Assembly (NCBI RefSeq): GCF_000269985.1
Contig: NC_016109.1
Coordinates: forward strand, 1,674,001-1,738,000
Reading direction: 5' to 3'
Source of the DNA: Kitasatospora setae KM-6054
GTDB taxonomy: Bacteria > Actinomycetota > Actinomycetes > Streptomycetales > Streptomycetaceae
DNA length: 64,000 nucleotides
In this document: piece after piece, positions 19,021 through 27,535 of the stretch
Layout: every line of letters starts with the position of its first letter
Position numbering within the stretch: the first letter of the stretch is position 1
Translations under genes and position numbers: made by a program
Notes under the pieces: model-generated
Database searches by the model: none
What the model was told of the DNA's origin: nothing
What the model saw: the letters and a program-made list of their open reading frames with translations, nothing else

Positions 19021-20145
19021 GTGCAGACCGATATCGATCCGCGCGACCTGATCGGGCACAAGGCGGTCGACCGGAACGGTGACAAGATCGGCACGGTCGA
19101 CGAGGTGTACCTGGACGACGCCACCGGCGAACCGGAGTGGGCGGCCGTCCGCACGGGGATCTTCGGCCGGGACGCCTTCGTCCCGCTGACCACCAGCGAG
19201 TTCGCGGGCGACGAGCTGCGCGTCCCGTACGACAAGTCGCTGATCAAGGAGTCGCCGGACTTCGGCGTGGGCCAGCACCTCTCGCCCGCCCAGGAGCTGC
19301 AGCTGTACCGCTACTACGGGCTGGACGCGGGCGGCGACGCGGGCTCCGGCCCGGCGGCCGAGCCGGCGGCGAAGGCGGCCGCGGCGGCCGGAGCGGCCGG
19401 GACGGTCGCCAAGGAGCAGCCGCGCCAGGAGCCGTCGGCGGACCACGACTTCGGCACCGTCGCCTCCGCCCCGGCCCCGACCCCGACCCCGGCCGCCCCC
19501 GCCGCCGTGGCCGCGCCGACCGCCTTCGCGGCGGCCAAGGCCGAGCCCGCCCGGCAGCAGCAGCCGCCGCAGCAACAGCCCCAGCAGACCCCGCAGTCGC
19601 CGTCCGCCCCGGGCGCCCACGCGGGGCCGGCGGAGCCGACCGCGCCGGTGGAGATCACCTGCCGCGAGGAGCGGATCGACATCACCACCGAGTGGCACGC
19701 GGTGGGCACCACCCGGCTGCGCAAGTACGTGACCACCGAGCAGGTGGAGCGCCGGGTGCCGGTGGTGCGCGAGCGGGTGCGGGTGGAGCGGATCCCGGTC
19801 TCGGACGCGGAGCGGGCCTCGCTGAGCGAGCAGGAGATCGCCGAGGCGGTCGAGGAGGTCACGCTGCGCGAGGAGCGCCCGGTGGTGCGCAAGTACCTGG
19901 CGCCGATCGAGCGGGTGCGGCTGGTGGTGGAGCGGTACACCGAGGAGGAGGTGGTCCGCGAGGAGCTGCGCCGCGAGCAGGTGGAGGTGCACGACGCGGC
20001 CGCCGCCGGCCAGGACGGCGAGGCGCCGCAGCAGCGCCAGCCGTGGAACGCGCAGCCGCAGTCGCCGACCCTGGCGAAGCCGCAGTCGGCCGCCGCCGCG
20101 AACGGCGGCGCCGAGCACGCCCGGCCGGAGCCGCTGCGCTCCTGA
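19021..20145 (+). CDS. PRC-barrel and DUF2382 domain protein
   Basis: A 374-residue protein from the GTG at 19021, with GGAGG six bases upstream. The N-terminus (about 1-80; LIGHKAVDRNGDKIGTVDEVYLDD) is a PRC-barrel. A low-complexity Ala/Pro/Gln linker (about 100-215) joins it to a C-terminal DUF2382 domain (about 215-325; EERIDITTEWHAVGTTRLRKY, RPVVRKYLAPIERVRL). Bacterial proteins of this layout are stress-associated, but their molecular function is unknown. It is soluble, with no signal peptide. Confidence 0.88.
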   Translation: MQTDIDPRDLIGHKAVDRNGDKIGTVDEVYLDDATGEPEWAAVRTGIFGRDAFVPLTTSEFAGDELRVPYDKSLIKESPDFGVGQHLSPAQELQLYRYYGLDAGGDAGSGPAAEPAAKAAAAAGAAGTVAKEQPRQEPSADHDFGTVASAPAPTPTPAAPAAVAAPTAFAAAKAEPARQQQPPQQQPQQTPQSPSAPGAHAGPAEPTAPVEITCREERIDITTEWHAVGTTRLRKYVTTEQVERRVPVVRERVRVERIPVSDAERASLSEQEIAEAVEEVTLREERPVVRKYLAPIERVRLVVERYTEEEVVREELRREQVEVHDAAAAGQDGEAPQQRQPWNAQPQSPTLAKPQSAAAANGGAEHARPEPLRS

Positions 20146-20168
20146 GCGACGGTCCGCCAGCCCCCCGG

Positions 20169-20194
20169 CCCCGGTCCGCTTCGGCGGGCCGGGG
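20169..20194 (+). terminator. Terminator hairpin after the PRC-barrel gene
   Basis: CCCCGGTCCGC (from 20169) pairs with GCGGGCCGGGG (to 20194) around a small TTCG-type loop, with one mismatch. Confidence 0.65.
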
Positions 20195-20210
20195 TCGCCG
20201 CTTTGCCAAA

Positions 20211-20242
20211 GCTTCACCAATCGATATTTGACATAGTGAAGC
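20211..20242. promoter_or_regulatory. Inverted repeat overlapping a TTGACA box, upstream of the MFS exporter
   Basis: GCTTCAC (20211-20217) and GTGAAGC (20236-20242) frame an A/T-rich centre that contains TTGACA (20228-20233), a perfect -35 hexamer. This is a plausible operator-promoter for the exporter gene starting at 20349. No clear -10 is seen. Confidence 0.5.
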
Positions 20243-20348
20243 ATCTCCCGACATCGTTACTTCAGCTCCTGCACTATCTCCCGCATGAAGCACCGCGGAG
20301 CGGGCATCCGGAGCAACCGTCTGAAGCAACCCGTCGGAGGAGTCCCCC

Positions 20349-21818
20349 GTGCGTGAGGCACCACAGCCCACCCCCACGGCCGCCAAGCCCACCAGTGCCC
20401 GGGTCCTGCCCGCCCTGATCCTGGCCATGCTGGCCTTCAGCGTGGTGCAGACCGCGGTCGTCCCGATCCTGCCGGGCCTGGCCCGCGAGCTGAACGTCTC
20501 GGGCTCCAACATCACCTGGCTGATGACCGCCAACCTGCTCTCCGCGGCGGTCCTCACCCCGCTGCTCGGCCGCTTCGGCGACCTGCGCGGACGCAAGCCC
20601 ATGCTGCTGGTCTCGCTGGCCGGCCTGGTCCTCGGTTCCGCCCTCGCGGTGGGCACCCACTCCTTCACCTGGCTGGTGATCGCCCGGGTGCTGCAGGGCG
20701 CGGGCGGCGGCGTGCTGCCGCTGGCGATCAGCATCGTCCGCGACGAGCTGCCCCGGCACAAGGTCACCGGCGGCGTCGCCGCGATCTCCGCCTCGATGGG
20801 CGTCGGCTCCGGCCTCGGCCTGGTCGCCACCGGCCTGCTGCTGGAGCACTGGAGCTACAAGTCGATCTTCTGGATGGGCCTGGTCTTCGGCCTGATCGCG
20901 GTCGCCCTGGTGGTCCTGCGGGTCCCCGCCGACCCGGTCGTCGACAAGGAGGGCGGCGCCGACCCGCTCGGCGCGCTCACCCTGGCCGGCTGGCTCTCCG
21001 CCCTGCTGATCGCCGTCAGCCAGGGCAACCACTGGGGCTGGACGTCCACCCGCACCCTCGGCCTGTTCGCCGTCGCCGCCGTGGTCGCCCTGCTCTGGAT
21101 CCTGGTCGAGTCCAAGGTCGCCCACCCGCTGGTCGACCTGTCGATGATGGCCCGCCCCGCCGTCGCCTTCACCAACATCTCCGGCCTGCTGATCGGCTTC
21201 GGCATGTACGGCTCGTTCATGGTGATCAGCAACTTCGCGCAGACCCCGGAGAAGCTCGCCCACTACGGCTTCACCGCCACCGTCCTGCACGCCGGCGTCA
21301 TGCTGCTGCCCTCCGCGCTCGGCTCGATGGTCGCCGCCCCGCTCGGCGCCCTGCTGATCGCCCGCCGCGGGCCCCGCCTCCCGCTGGTCCTCGGCGGCCT
21401 GCTCGGCGCCGTCTCGATGGCCTACCTGGCGCTGCGCCACGGCGCCGAGTTCGACCTCTACTTCTCCTCCGCGGTCTTCGGCCTCGGCGTCGGCCTCGCC
21501 TACGCCGCGATGCCGGCCTACATCAACGGCGCCGTCCCGGCCGAGCAGTCCGGCATCGCCAACGGCATGAACGCCGTCCTGCGCACCGTCGGCGGCGCGG
21601 TCGGCACCGCCGTGATGAGCGCGATCCTGACCGGCGACACCCTCAAGCTCCCGATCCCGATCCAGCTCCCCACCGAGAACGCCTACCAGAGCGCCTTCTG
21701 GGTGGCCGGCGCCATGTGCCTGATCGCTGCCGCCGTCCCCTTCGCCATCCGCACCGTCAAGTCCGCCCCCGCCCCCACCGAGCAGCCCTCCCCGGCCCTC
21801 ACCAAGACCGGCGCCTGA
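20349..21818 (+). CDS. MFS drug efflux transporter, EmrB/QacA (DHA2) type
   Basis: A 489-residue protein with many hydrophobic helices, consistent with the 14-span DHA2 group. The loop between helices 2 and 3 carries GRFGDLRGRKPML, the MFS signature A, and QGAGGGVLPLAISIVRDELP fits motif C-type sequences of exporters. It probably exports a hydrophobic drug or metabolite with proton antiport. GTG start at 20349 with GGAGGAG upstream. No regulator gene is adjacent, but an inverted repeat sits in the promoter region. Confidence 0.88.
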   Translation: MREAPQPTPTAAKPTSARVLPALILAMLAFSVVQTAVVPILPGLARELNVSGSNITWLMTANLLSAAVLTPLLGRFGDLRGRKPMLLVSLAGLVLGSALAVGTHSFTWLVIARVLQGAGGGVLPLAISIVRDELPRHKVTGGVAAISASMGVGSGLGLVATGLLLEHWSYKSIFWMGLVFGLIAVALVVLRVPADPVVDKEGGADPLGALTLAGWLSALLIAVSQGNHWGWTSTRTLGLFAVAAVVALLWILVESKVAHPLVDLSMMARPAVAFTNISGLLIGFGMYGSFMVISNFAQTPEKLAHYGFTATVLHAGVMLLPSALGSMVAAPLGALLIARRGPRLPLVLGGLLGAVSMAYLALRHGAEFDLYFSSAVFGLGVGLAYAAMPAYINGAVPAEQSGIANGMNAVLRTVGGAVGTAVMSAILTGDTLKLPIPIQLPTENAYQSAFWVAGAMCLIAAAVPFAIRTVKSAPAPTEQPSPALTKTGA

Positions 21819-21854
21819 CAGCGCCCCCTCGCGTCCTGGACACACGCGAGCAGC

Positions 21855-21897
21855 GGACGGACCCCCACGCCAAGGGCATCGGCGCGGGGGTCCGTCC
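21855..21897. terminator. Bidirectional terminator between the MFS exporter and dinB
   Basis: GGACGGACCCCC (21855-21866) and GGGGGTCCGTCC (21886-21897) form a perfect 12-bp stem between two convergent genes; CTTTCCCC follows on the plus strand. Confidence 0.8.
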
Positions 21898-21922
21898 CTT
21901 TCCCCCGCCCCCGCTCCCCGCC

Positions 21923-23311
21923 CTACCCCGCCGCGGCCCGCAACGGCAGCGCCTCCGAGGGCTCCAGCTCCTCGTCCCCCACCGCGAACGTCCGCACCTT
22001 CCCCACCCCCGAGTACGGCGTCTCGAACCGCACCGTCACCCGCCCGACCCCGCTGCCCTGCACCCACCCGGGCCCGAACTCGCGGTGCGTCACGTCCTGC
22101 CCCGGCCACCACCGCCGCGCCGCCGGCTCCGCGACCGCCGCCTCCTCCTCCACCACCACGTCCTGCTCGACCGCCTGCTCCCCGGCCTCCCGGGCCTCCT
22201 TCTCCTCCCGCTCCAACTGCGCGAACAGGTCCTCCTGCGTGAAGTCCGCGAGTTGCGCGACGCCGACCCCCAGCAGCCGCACGCCGCCCGTGACGTCGAC
22301 CTGCGCCGCCAGCCGGCGCGCCGTCGCCGTGATGACCTCCTCGTCGTCGGTCGGCCCGCGCAGCGTCTCGGAGCGGGTCAGCGTCGAGAAGTCGAAGCGC
22401 CGGACCTTCAGCACCACCGTCCGCCCGGAGCGCCCGGTCGCCCGGAGCCGGCGCACGCAGCGCGCGGCGAGCAGTTCGACCTCGCGCGTGATGCGGTCCC
22501 GGTCGGCGAGGTCGACCTCGAAGGTGTCCTCGACGGACACCGACTTGGCGTCCCGGTCGGGCACCACGGGCCGCTCGTCCCAGCCCAGCGACATCTGGAA
22601 CACGCCCGCGCCGTGCGCCTTCCCGAGCAGCGCGACCAGTTCCCCGTAGCCGGCCTCCGCGAGGTCCGCGACCGTGGCGAGCCCGGCGCGGCGCAGCGCC
22701 TGCTCGGTGGCGGGGCCGATCCCGGGCAGCGCGCGCACCGGCATCGGGGCGAGCACCGCGCGCTCGGAGCCGGGCTCGATCAGCACCAGCCCGTCCGGCT
22801 TGGCCCGCTCGGAGGCGATCTTCGCCATCAGCTTGGAGCCGGCCGCGCCGACCGACGCGGTCAGCCCGGTGTGCTCGACGATGTCGGCCCGCAGGTCCTC
22901 GGCCAGCGCCAGCACCAGCTGGGCCGCCTCGGCGGGCGTGGTCGCGGCGGCCAGCGCGGGCCCGTACGGTCCGGCCTCCAGGTCGACGAACGCCTCGTCC
23001 AGGCTGAGCGGTTCGACCAGCGGGGAGCGCTCCCGCAGCAGGCCCATGACGATCTCGCTGTTGGCCCGGTAGGCCGCGAACCGGCCGGTCAGGAACGCCG
23101 CGTTCGGGCAGAGCCGGCGGGCCTGCGCCATCGGCATCGCCGAGTGCACGCCGAACTTCCGGGCCTCGTAGGAGGCGGTGGAGACCACCCCGCGCCCGCC
23201 GAGGCCGCCGACGATGACGGGCTTTCCGCGCAGGCTCGGCTTGGACGCCTGCTCCACCGCGGCGAAGAAGGCGTCCATGTCGAGGTGGATGATGCTCGGC
23301 ACGGTCCGCAC
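21923..23311 (-). CDS. dinB: DNA polymerase IV (Y-family)
   Basis: A 462-residue Y-family polymerase. IIHLDMDAFFAAVEQ and PLSLDEAFVDLE hold the catalytic acidic residues; helix-hairpin-helix and little-finger domains follow, ending near residue 355. A C-terminal extension (about 400-460) with WWPGQDVTHREFGPGWVQ is seen in many actinobacterial homologues. It copies past DNA lesions with low fidelity. I start at the GTG at 23309-23311; a second GTG lies at 23300-23302. The frame stays open for 1.5 kb upstream, but that sequence belongs to other genes. Confidence 0.95.
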   Translation of the reverse strand: MRTVPSIIHLDMDAFFAAVEQASKPSLRGKPVIVGGLGGRGVVSTASYEARKFGVHSAMPMAQARRLCPNAAFLTGRFAAYRANSEIVMGLLRERSPLVEPLSLDEAFVDLEAGPYGPALAAATTPAEAAQLVLALAEDLRADIVEHTGLTASVGAAGSKLMAKIASERAKPDGLVLIEPGSERAVLAPMPVRALPGIGPATEQALRRAGLATVADLAEAGYGELVALLGKAHGAGVFQMSLGWDERPVVPDRDAKSVSVEDTFEVDLADRDRITREVELLAARCVRRLRATGRSGRTVVLKVRRFDFSTLTRSETLRGPTDDEEVITATARRLAAQVDVTGGVRLLGVGVAQLADFTQEDLFAQLEREEKEAREAGEQAVEQDVVVEEEAAVAEPAARRWWPGQDVTHREFGPGWVQGSGVGRVTVRFETPYSGVGKVRTFAVGDEELEPSEALPLRAAAG

Positions 23312-23346
23312 CGCTCGATCATCCCCCGCCACACCGACAATCCCGC

Positions 23347-24069
23347 CTACCCGGCGGAGGCCGCGTCCGCGAGCGCCCGCGCCACCCCGTCCTCGCGCGG
23401 CCCGAGCAGCGTCGGGTCCGGCCGCAGCAGCACGTTCGCCGCCGCCTTCACCGCCCCGGCCGTCTCCCGCAGCCCGCCGTACCTCCAGGTGGTGTCGTGC
23501 CACTCCTCCACCCCGACCGCGTACGCGTCGATCCCGGCGGCCTCGCACAGCGCCAGCGCCCGCCGGACGTGGAAGGTCTGACTGACCAGCACCGCCCGGT
23601 CGACGCCGAAGATCCGGTGCGCCCGGGTGCAGGAGTCCCAGGTGTCGAAGCCCGCGTAGTCGCCGACCACCCGCACCGCGGGCACCCCGCGCCCGATCAG
23701 GTAGCCGCGCATCGCGTCGGTCTCGTCGTACTGCACGGTGCCGTTGTCGCCGGTGACCAGGATCGCCCGCACCTTGTGCGCCCGGTACAGCTCCAGCGCG
23801 GCGTCCAGCCGGTGCGCCAGGTACGGGGAGGGCTCGCCGTCCACCAGCCCGGCGCCGAACACCACCGCGACGGGCGCCTCGGGGGCGCTCGCCACCGTGC
23901 CGACCTTCGCGGACTGGGTGAGGTACAGCCAGGCGTTCGGCGCCAGCCCGAGGACGGAGCAGAGCAGCACCGCCTGGAACCACCGGCGCTGCCGCCGCCG
24001 GTCCGCCGGCCGTACCGCCAGCCACCCGCTCCGGGCCCGCCGCCCCGCCCACCTCAAGATCGTCGACAC
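23347..24069 (-). CDS. SanA/YdcF family protein (DUF218)
   Basis: A 240-residue protein with one N-terminal membrane segment (about residues 30-50) and a DUF218 domain outside it: PVAVVFGAGLVDGEPSPYLAHRLD, ILVTGDNGTVQYDETDAMRGYLI, GFDTWDSCTRAHRIFG and VLVSQTFHVRRAL. SanA-type proteins affect envelope barrier function; biochemical activity is not settled. It is followed by dinB on the same strand, 35 bases away. GTG start at 24069. Confidence 0.85.
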   Translation of the reverse strand: MSTILRWAGRRARSGWLAVRPADRRRQRRWFQAVLLCSVLGLAPNAWLYLTQSAKVGTVASAPEAPVAVVFGAGLVDGEPSPYLAHRLDAALELYRAHKVRAILVTGDNGTVQYDETDAMRGYLIGRGVPAVRVVGDYAGFDTWDSCTRAHRIFGVDRAVLVSQTFHVRRALALCEAAGIDAYAVGVEEWHDTTWRYGGLRETAGAVKAAANVLLRPDPTLLGPREDGVARALADAASAG

Positions 24070-24138
24070 ACCGACCAGGACGACCCCGGCCCGCCCGCCG
24101 GTTCCCCGGCCGCGTCACCGCGGGCCGCGGGCGCGCGC

Positions 24139-24816
24139 TCAGACCGCGCGGTTGCGCCGCTGCGCCAGCTCGTCGCCCGGGTCGTTGCCGACCAGCGTCT
24201 CGCCGGTGTCGGTGCGCTCGCCGTGCAGCCGCCCGAGGGTGCCCTCCAGCTCCTGCCAGACCGCGCCGACCGCGATGCCGAACACGCCCTGGCCGCCGTT
24301 CAGCAGGTCGACCACCTGCTGCGGCGAGGTGCACTCGTAGACCGTCGCGCCGTCGGACATCAGGGTCAGCCCGGTCAGGCCGGCCTGGTCGGCGGACTGC
24401 AGGTGGGTGACGGCCACCCGGATGTTCTGCAGCGACACGCCCGCGTCCAGCAGCCGCTTGACGATTTTCAGCAGCAGAATGTCCCGGAAGCTGTACAGCC
24501 GCTGCGCGCCCGCCGGGTAGGCGGAGCGCACCGAGGGCTCCAGCAGTCCGGTGCGCGCCCAGTAGTCGAGCTGCCGGTAGGTGATGCCGGCCGCGGCGCA
24601 GGCCGTCGGGCCGCGGTAGCCGACCAGCGCGGAGGTCGGGGCCAGCCGCTCGATCGCGGGCTGCCCGGGTTGGACGGCCGGGAAGCGGCCGAGCCGGGGC
24701 AGTTCCTCCGCCTCGGGTTCGGGCCGCCAGGGCCGCCCGATCAGGGCCCGGCCGGCGCGCGGCACGTGCACCGCGCACAGCGCTCCGGAACGCGTCTCGT
24801 CGCCGGTGCCGCTCAT
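24139..24816 (-). CDS. MerR family transcriptional regulator (Rv1830-like)
   Basis: A 225-residue regulator. After a 65-residue N-terminal extension comes the MerR winged-helix domain (GYRGPTACAAAGITYRQLDYWARTGLLEPSVR) and a C-terminal region without metal-binding cysteines. By sequence type and position (next to a bifunctional nuclease gene and an FtsR-like gene) it corresponds to Mycobacterium tuberculosis Rv1830. GGAGG lies seven bases before the ATG at 24814-24816. It probably takes part in growth or division control, by analogy. Confidence 0.88.
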   Translation of the reverse strand: MSGTGDETRSGALCAVHVPRAGRALIGRPWRPEPEAEELPRLGRFPAVQPGQPAIERLAPTSALVGYRGPTACAAAGITYRQLDYWARTGLLEPSVRSAYPAGAQRLYSFRDILLLKIVKRLLDAGVSLQNIRVAVTHLQSADQAGLTGLTLMSDGATVYECTSPQQVVDLLNGGQGVFGIAVGAVWQELEGTLGRLHGERTDTGETLVGNDPGDELAQRRNRAV

Positions 24817-25109
24817 CGCCAACCTCCGTCCGTACCGCCCAAGGCCCCACGGGACCCGCGGGAGCCCTGGCGGGCCCCGGGCTGCGGGTGGCCCGTCCGG
24901 CGGGCCATCACCTGACGGTAGGCAGTCGCCCGAGCACCGTCAACGATCGCCACGCCGGGGGCTTCCACAAACTTCACCCCATCGAGTGGTTATTCGTGCC
25001 CCATGCGCGGGTACCGGAACGACTTTTCAGCAATCCCGAGTTGCGGCCCACCACCACCCGGGCTAGCGGTCCGGACGAACCGGCGACCGCTCGCGACCAC
25101 TCGCGACGG

Positions 25110-25583
25110 CTACTGCGGGCCGCCGCCGAAGTCCTCCGGCGAGACCTGGTCGAGGAACTCGCGGAACTTCTCGACCTCGTCCTCCTGCTCGTCCGGGATC
25201 GAGATGCCGGCCTCCGCCAGCACCTCCTCGCTCCCGTAGATCGGCGTACCGGTGCGCAGCGCCAGCGCTATCGCGTCCGAGGGGCGCGCGCTCACCTCGA
25301 CACCACCGGCGAAGACCAGTTCGGCGTAGAACACCCCGTCCCGCAGGTCGTTGATCCGCACCTCGGTCAGCTGGTGGCCGAGCGCGCCGAGCACGTCCTT
25401 GAACAGGTCGTGCGTCAACGGCCGCACCGGGGTCATGCCCTGCTGGGCGAAGGCGATCGCGGTGGCCTCCCCCGGCCCGATCCAGATCGGCAGGTAGCGG
25501 TCCCCGCCGACCTCGCGCAGCAGCACGATCGGCTGGTTGGAGGGCATCTCCACCCGGACACCCACGACGTCGAGCTCATTCAC
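25110..25583 (-). CDS. Bifunctional nuclease family protein (DUF151)
   Basis: A 157-residue BFN-domain protein: VRVEMPSNQPIVLLREVGGDRYLPIWIGPGEATAIAFA at the N-terminus, then VFYAELVF and SARPSDAIALALRTGTPI, the family signature. An acidic C-terminal tail follows (UVR-like helix). Plant members show DNase and RNase activity; in actinobacteria the role is undefined. It lies between two MerR genes, as Rv1829 does in M. tuberculosis. GTG start at 25583, with no strong ribosome binding site. Confidence 0.9.
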   Translation of the reverse strand: MNELDVVGVRVEMPSNQPIVLLREVGGDRYLPIWIGPGEATAIAFAQQGMTPVRPLTHDLFKDVLGALGHQLTEVRINDLRDGVFYAELVFAGGVEVSARPSDAIALALRTGTPIYGSEEVLAEAGISIPDEQEDEVEKFREFLDQVSPEDFGGGPQ

Positions 25584-25678
25584 ACCAGCAACCCTAGGGC
25601 GCGCGCCCCCGATAGGAAAGCGCAGCAGGCAGCGGCCCTCGGGATCAGGACCGCCGCCGCCCGCCCGTCACCGGCCTT

Positions 25679-26467
25679 TCAGCTCCTGGAGCGCAGTCCC
25701 GCCTGCACCATCGCCGCGTGCAGCCGCACCGACAGGGTGGCCAGTTCCCGCGCCGTCGCCTCCGCGTGCGCCCGGGTCTGCGGGTTGCGGTGCCGCCGCA
25801 GCGGCGCGACCACCTGGTCCACCAGGGCGACCTCGCGCTCGGCGGCCGCCTTCATCGCGCGCAGGTGCCGCGGCTCCAGGCCGAACCGGCCCAGCTCCGC
25901 CACCAACCGGGCGATCTGCAGCGCGTCCCCGTCGTAGCCGCCGTCCGGGCCCGGCTGGACCAGTCCGTAGGCCTCCCACTCGACCAGCTCGCGCTCCTGC
26001 GCCTCGGCCGCCGCGATCAGCTCGGCCCGGCCCAGCCGCACCCCGCCCGGCCCGGCGGCAGCGGCGGCCGCCAGCTCCCGGTCCGCCTCCTCCAGCGGCC
26101 CCGGCCGGCTCTCCGCGCCGGGCAGCGCGGGCGGCTGCTCGCCGCGCTCGATCGCGTCCAGGTGCTCGCGGATCACCCGCAGCGGCAGGTAGTGGTCGCG
26201 CTGCATCCGCAGCACGTACGCCAGGCGCTCCACGTCCGCCGCCGAGAACTTCCGGTAGCCGGACGGGGTGCGCTGCGGCTCGACCAGGCCCTCCGCCTCC
26301 AGGAAGCGGATCTTGGAGATGGTCACCTCCGGGAAGTCGTCCCGGAGGAAGGCCAGCACCGCGCCGATCGACAGCAGTTCGTCGCCCCGCCGGCGCGCCT
26401 CGCCCGTGCGGCGCGAGGCCGGCACGGGCGAGGTCCCGAGGGACGGGGTGGAAATCTGTGGGGTCAC
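25679..26467 (-). CDS. FtsR-type MerR transcriptional regulator
   Basis: A 262-residue MerR protein with the helix-turn-helix LLSIGAVLAFLRDDFPEVTISKIRFLEAEGLVEPQRTPSGYRKFSAADVERL in its N-terminal third, a recognition helix layout typical of FtsR (Rv1828), which activates ftsZ in corynebacteria. The long C-terminal effector-like region (about 110-262) contains GYDGDALQIARLVAELGRFGLEPRHLRAMK. The GTG at 26465-26467 is preferred because GGGAG lies before it; a TTG at 26479 is the alternative. It directly follows the FHA gene (23 bases). Confidence 0.88.
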   Translation of the reverse strand: MTPQISTPSLGTSPVPASRRTGEARRRGDELLSIGAVLAFLRDDFPEVTISKIRFLEAEGLVEPQRTPSGYRKFSAADVERLAYVLRMQRDHYLPLRVIREHLDAIERGEQPPALPGAESRPGPLEEADRELAAAAAAGPGGVRLGRAELIAAAEAQERELVEWEAYGLVQPGPDGGYDGDALQIARLVAELGRFGLEPRHLRAMKAAAEREVALVDQVVAPLRRHRNPQTRAHAEATARELATLSVRLHAAMVQAGLRSRS

Positions 26468-26490
26468 TCGGGCTCCCAACGGAGAAGTGG

Positions 26491-27354
26491 TCAGTACCCC
26501 CGGTGGTGGCTGGCGAAGAACACCAGCCGGTACTTCCCGATCTGCACCTCGTCGCCGTTGCCGAGCAGCACCTCGTCGATCCGCTCCCGGTTCACGTAGG
26601 TGCCGTTCAGGCTGCCCACGTCCGCGACCGAGAAGCCGCCGTCGTGCTGCCGACGGAACTCCACGTGCCGACGCGACACCGTCACGTCGTCCAGGAAGAT
26701 GTCACCCTGCGGGTGCCGCCCCGCCGTGGTCACGTCCGAGTCCAGCAGGAACCGGCTGCCCGAGTTCGGGCCGCGCTGCACGATCAGCAGCGCCGAGCCC
26801 GGCGGCAGCGCGTCGATCGCCGCCATCACCTCGGCCGACAGCGCCGGCGTGGCGCCCGTCGAGGTCGCCGTCGGGTCGTACGACTCGATGCCGGAGATCG
26901 AGATGGTCGAGGTGGTCTCGGCCGCGCCCTCCGGGAACCCGCCGCCACGCAGCTGAGTACCGCAGTTCGAACAGAACCGGGCCTGCGCCGGGTTCCGGTT
27001 GCCGCACCGCGGGCACGGGCTGGTGCCAGCCATGTTCACAGCCTCCTGGCGCGGCACACCCGACTGGACGTGCCCGGCATAGGGGTCCGGGGCAAACCCT
27101 CCACCGGAGGTTGAGGGTCCTGACGCGAAACCTATGCGCGGCCCGCCCGACGAATCAACCGACGCGCCGTACGCCGTGTCGAACTGCCCGGTCTGGATGC
27201 CCGCGCCCTGGGTCACGTCGTCCCGGTACATCGGACGCTGCCCCTCCGGCGCCGGACGCATCGGGGGCACCCCGGCCTCCTCCTGCCGGTAGCGCGCGGT
27301 GGGCGCCTCCGCCGCCTTCTTGTTGCGGCCGAAAAGCTTCGAGAAAAAACTCAC
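26491..27354 (-). CDS. garA: GarA-like FHA domain protein with zinc ribbon
   Basis: A 287-residue protein. The N-terminus (MSFFSKLFGRNKKAAE) is basic; a zinc ribbon with CPRC and CSNC pairs lies around residues 115-135; then comes an ETTSTISISG segment, matching the ETTS phospho-acceptor motif of GarA/OdhI; the C-terminal FHA domain (about 195-287) shows GRHPQGDI, VSRRH and GSLNGTYVN. GarA proteins bind and inhibit 2-oxoglutarate dehydrogenase and glutamate enzymes until phosphorylated by Ser/Thr kinases of the PknB/PknG type. The N-terminal extension with a zinc ribbon is longer than mycobacterial GarA (about 160 residues). Confidence 0.88.
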   Translation of the reverse strand: MSFFSKLFGRNKKAAEAPTARYRQEEAGVPPMRPAPEGQRPMYRDDVTQGAGIQTGQFDTAYGASVDSSGGPRIGFASGPSTSGGGFAPDPYAGHVQSGVPRQEAVNMAGTSPCPRCGNRNPAQARFCSNCGTQLRGGGFPEGAAETTSTISISGIESYDPTATSTGATPALSAEVMAAIDALPPGSALLIVQRGPNSGSRFLLDSDVTTAGRHPQGDIFLDDVTVSRRHVEFRRQHDGGFSVADVGSLNGTYVNRERIDEVLLGNGDEVQIGKYRLVFFASHHRGY

Positions 27355-27535
27355 GGGCGAATCCCCTTGCGTGTGACAGAACCGCCCGCGGGGCAGGGTT
27401 CAAGGCTCGGTGTGGCGGTGGGCCCGGCATCGGACCGGGGACTGACGAACGGTAAGACCCAGTGTCGCCGACCCGCCGCGGAAACCCACCACCGGGGGGC
27501 GCCCGCAGCTGACGAACCGTACGGAGCGCGCCCCG

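Noticed and set aside
23312..24850. DNA polymerase IV with a 500-residue N-terminal extension
   Set aside because: The extension overlaps the SanA-like and MerR genes in another frame; Y-family proteins begin at the IIHLDMD segment.
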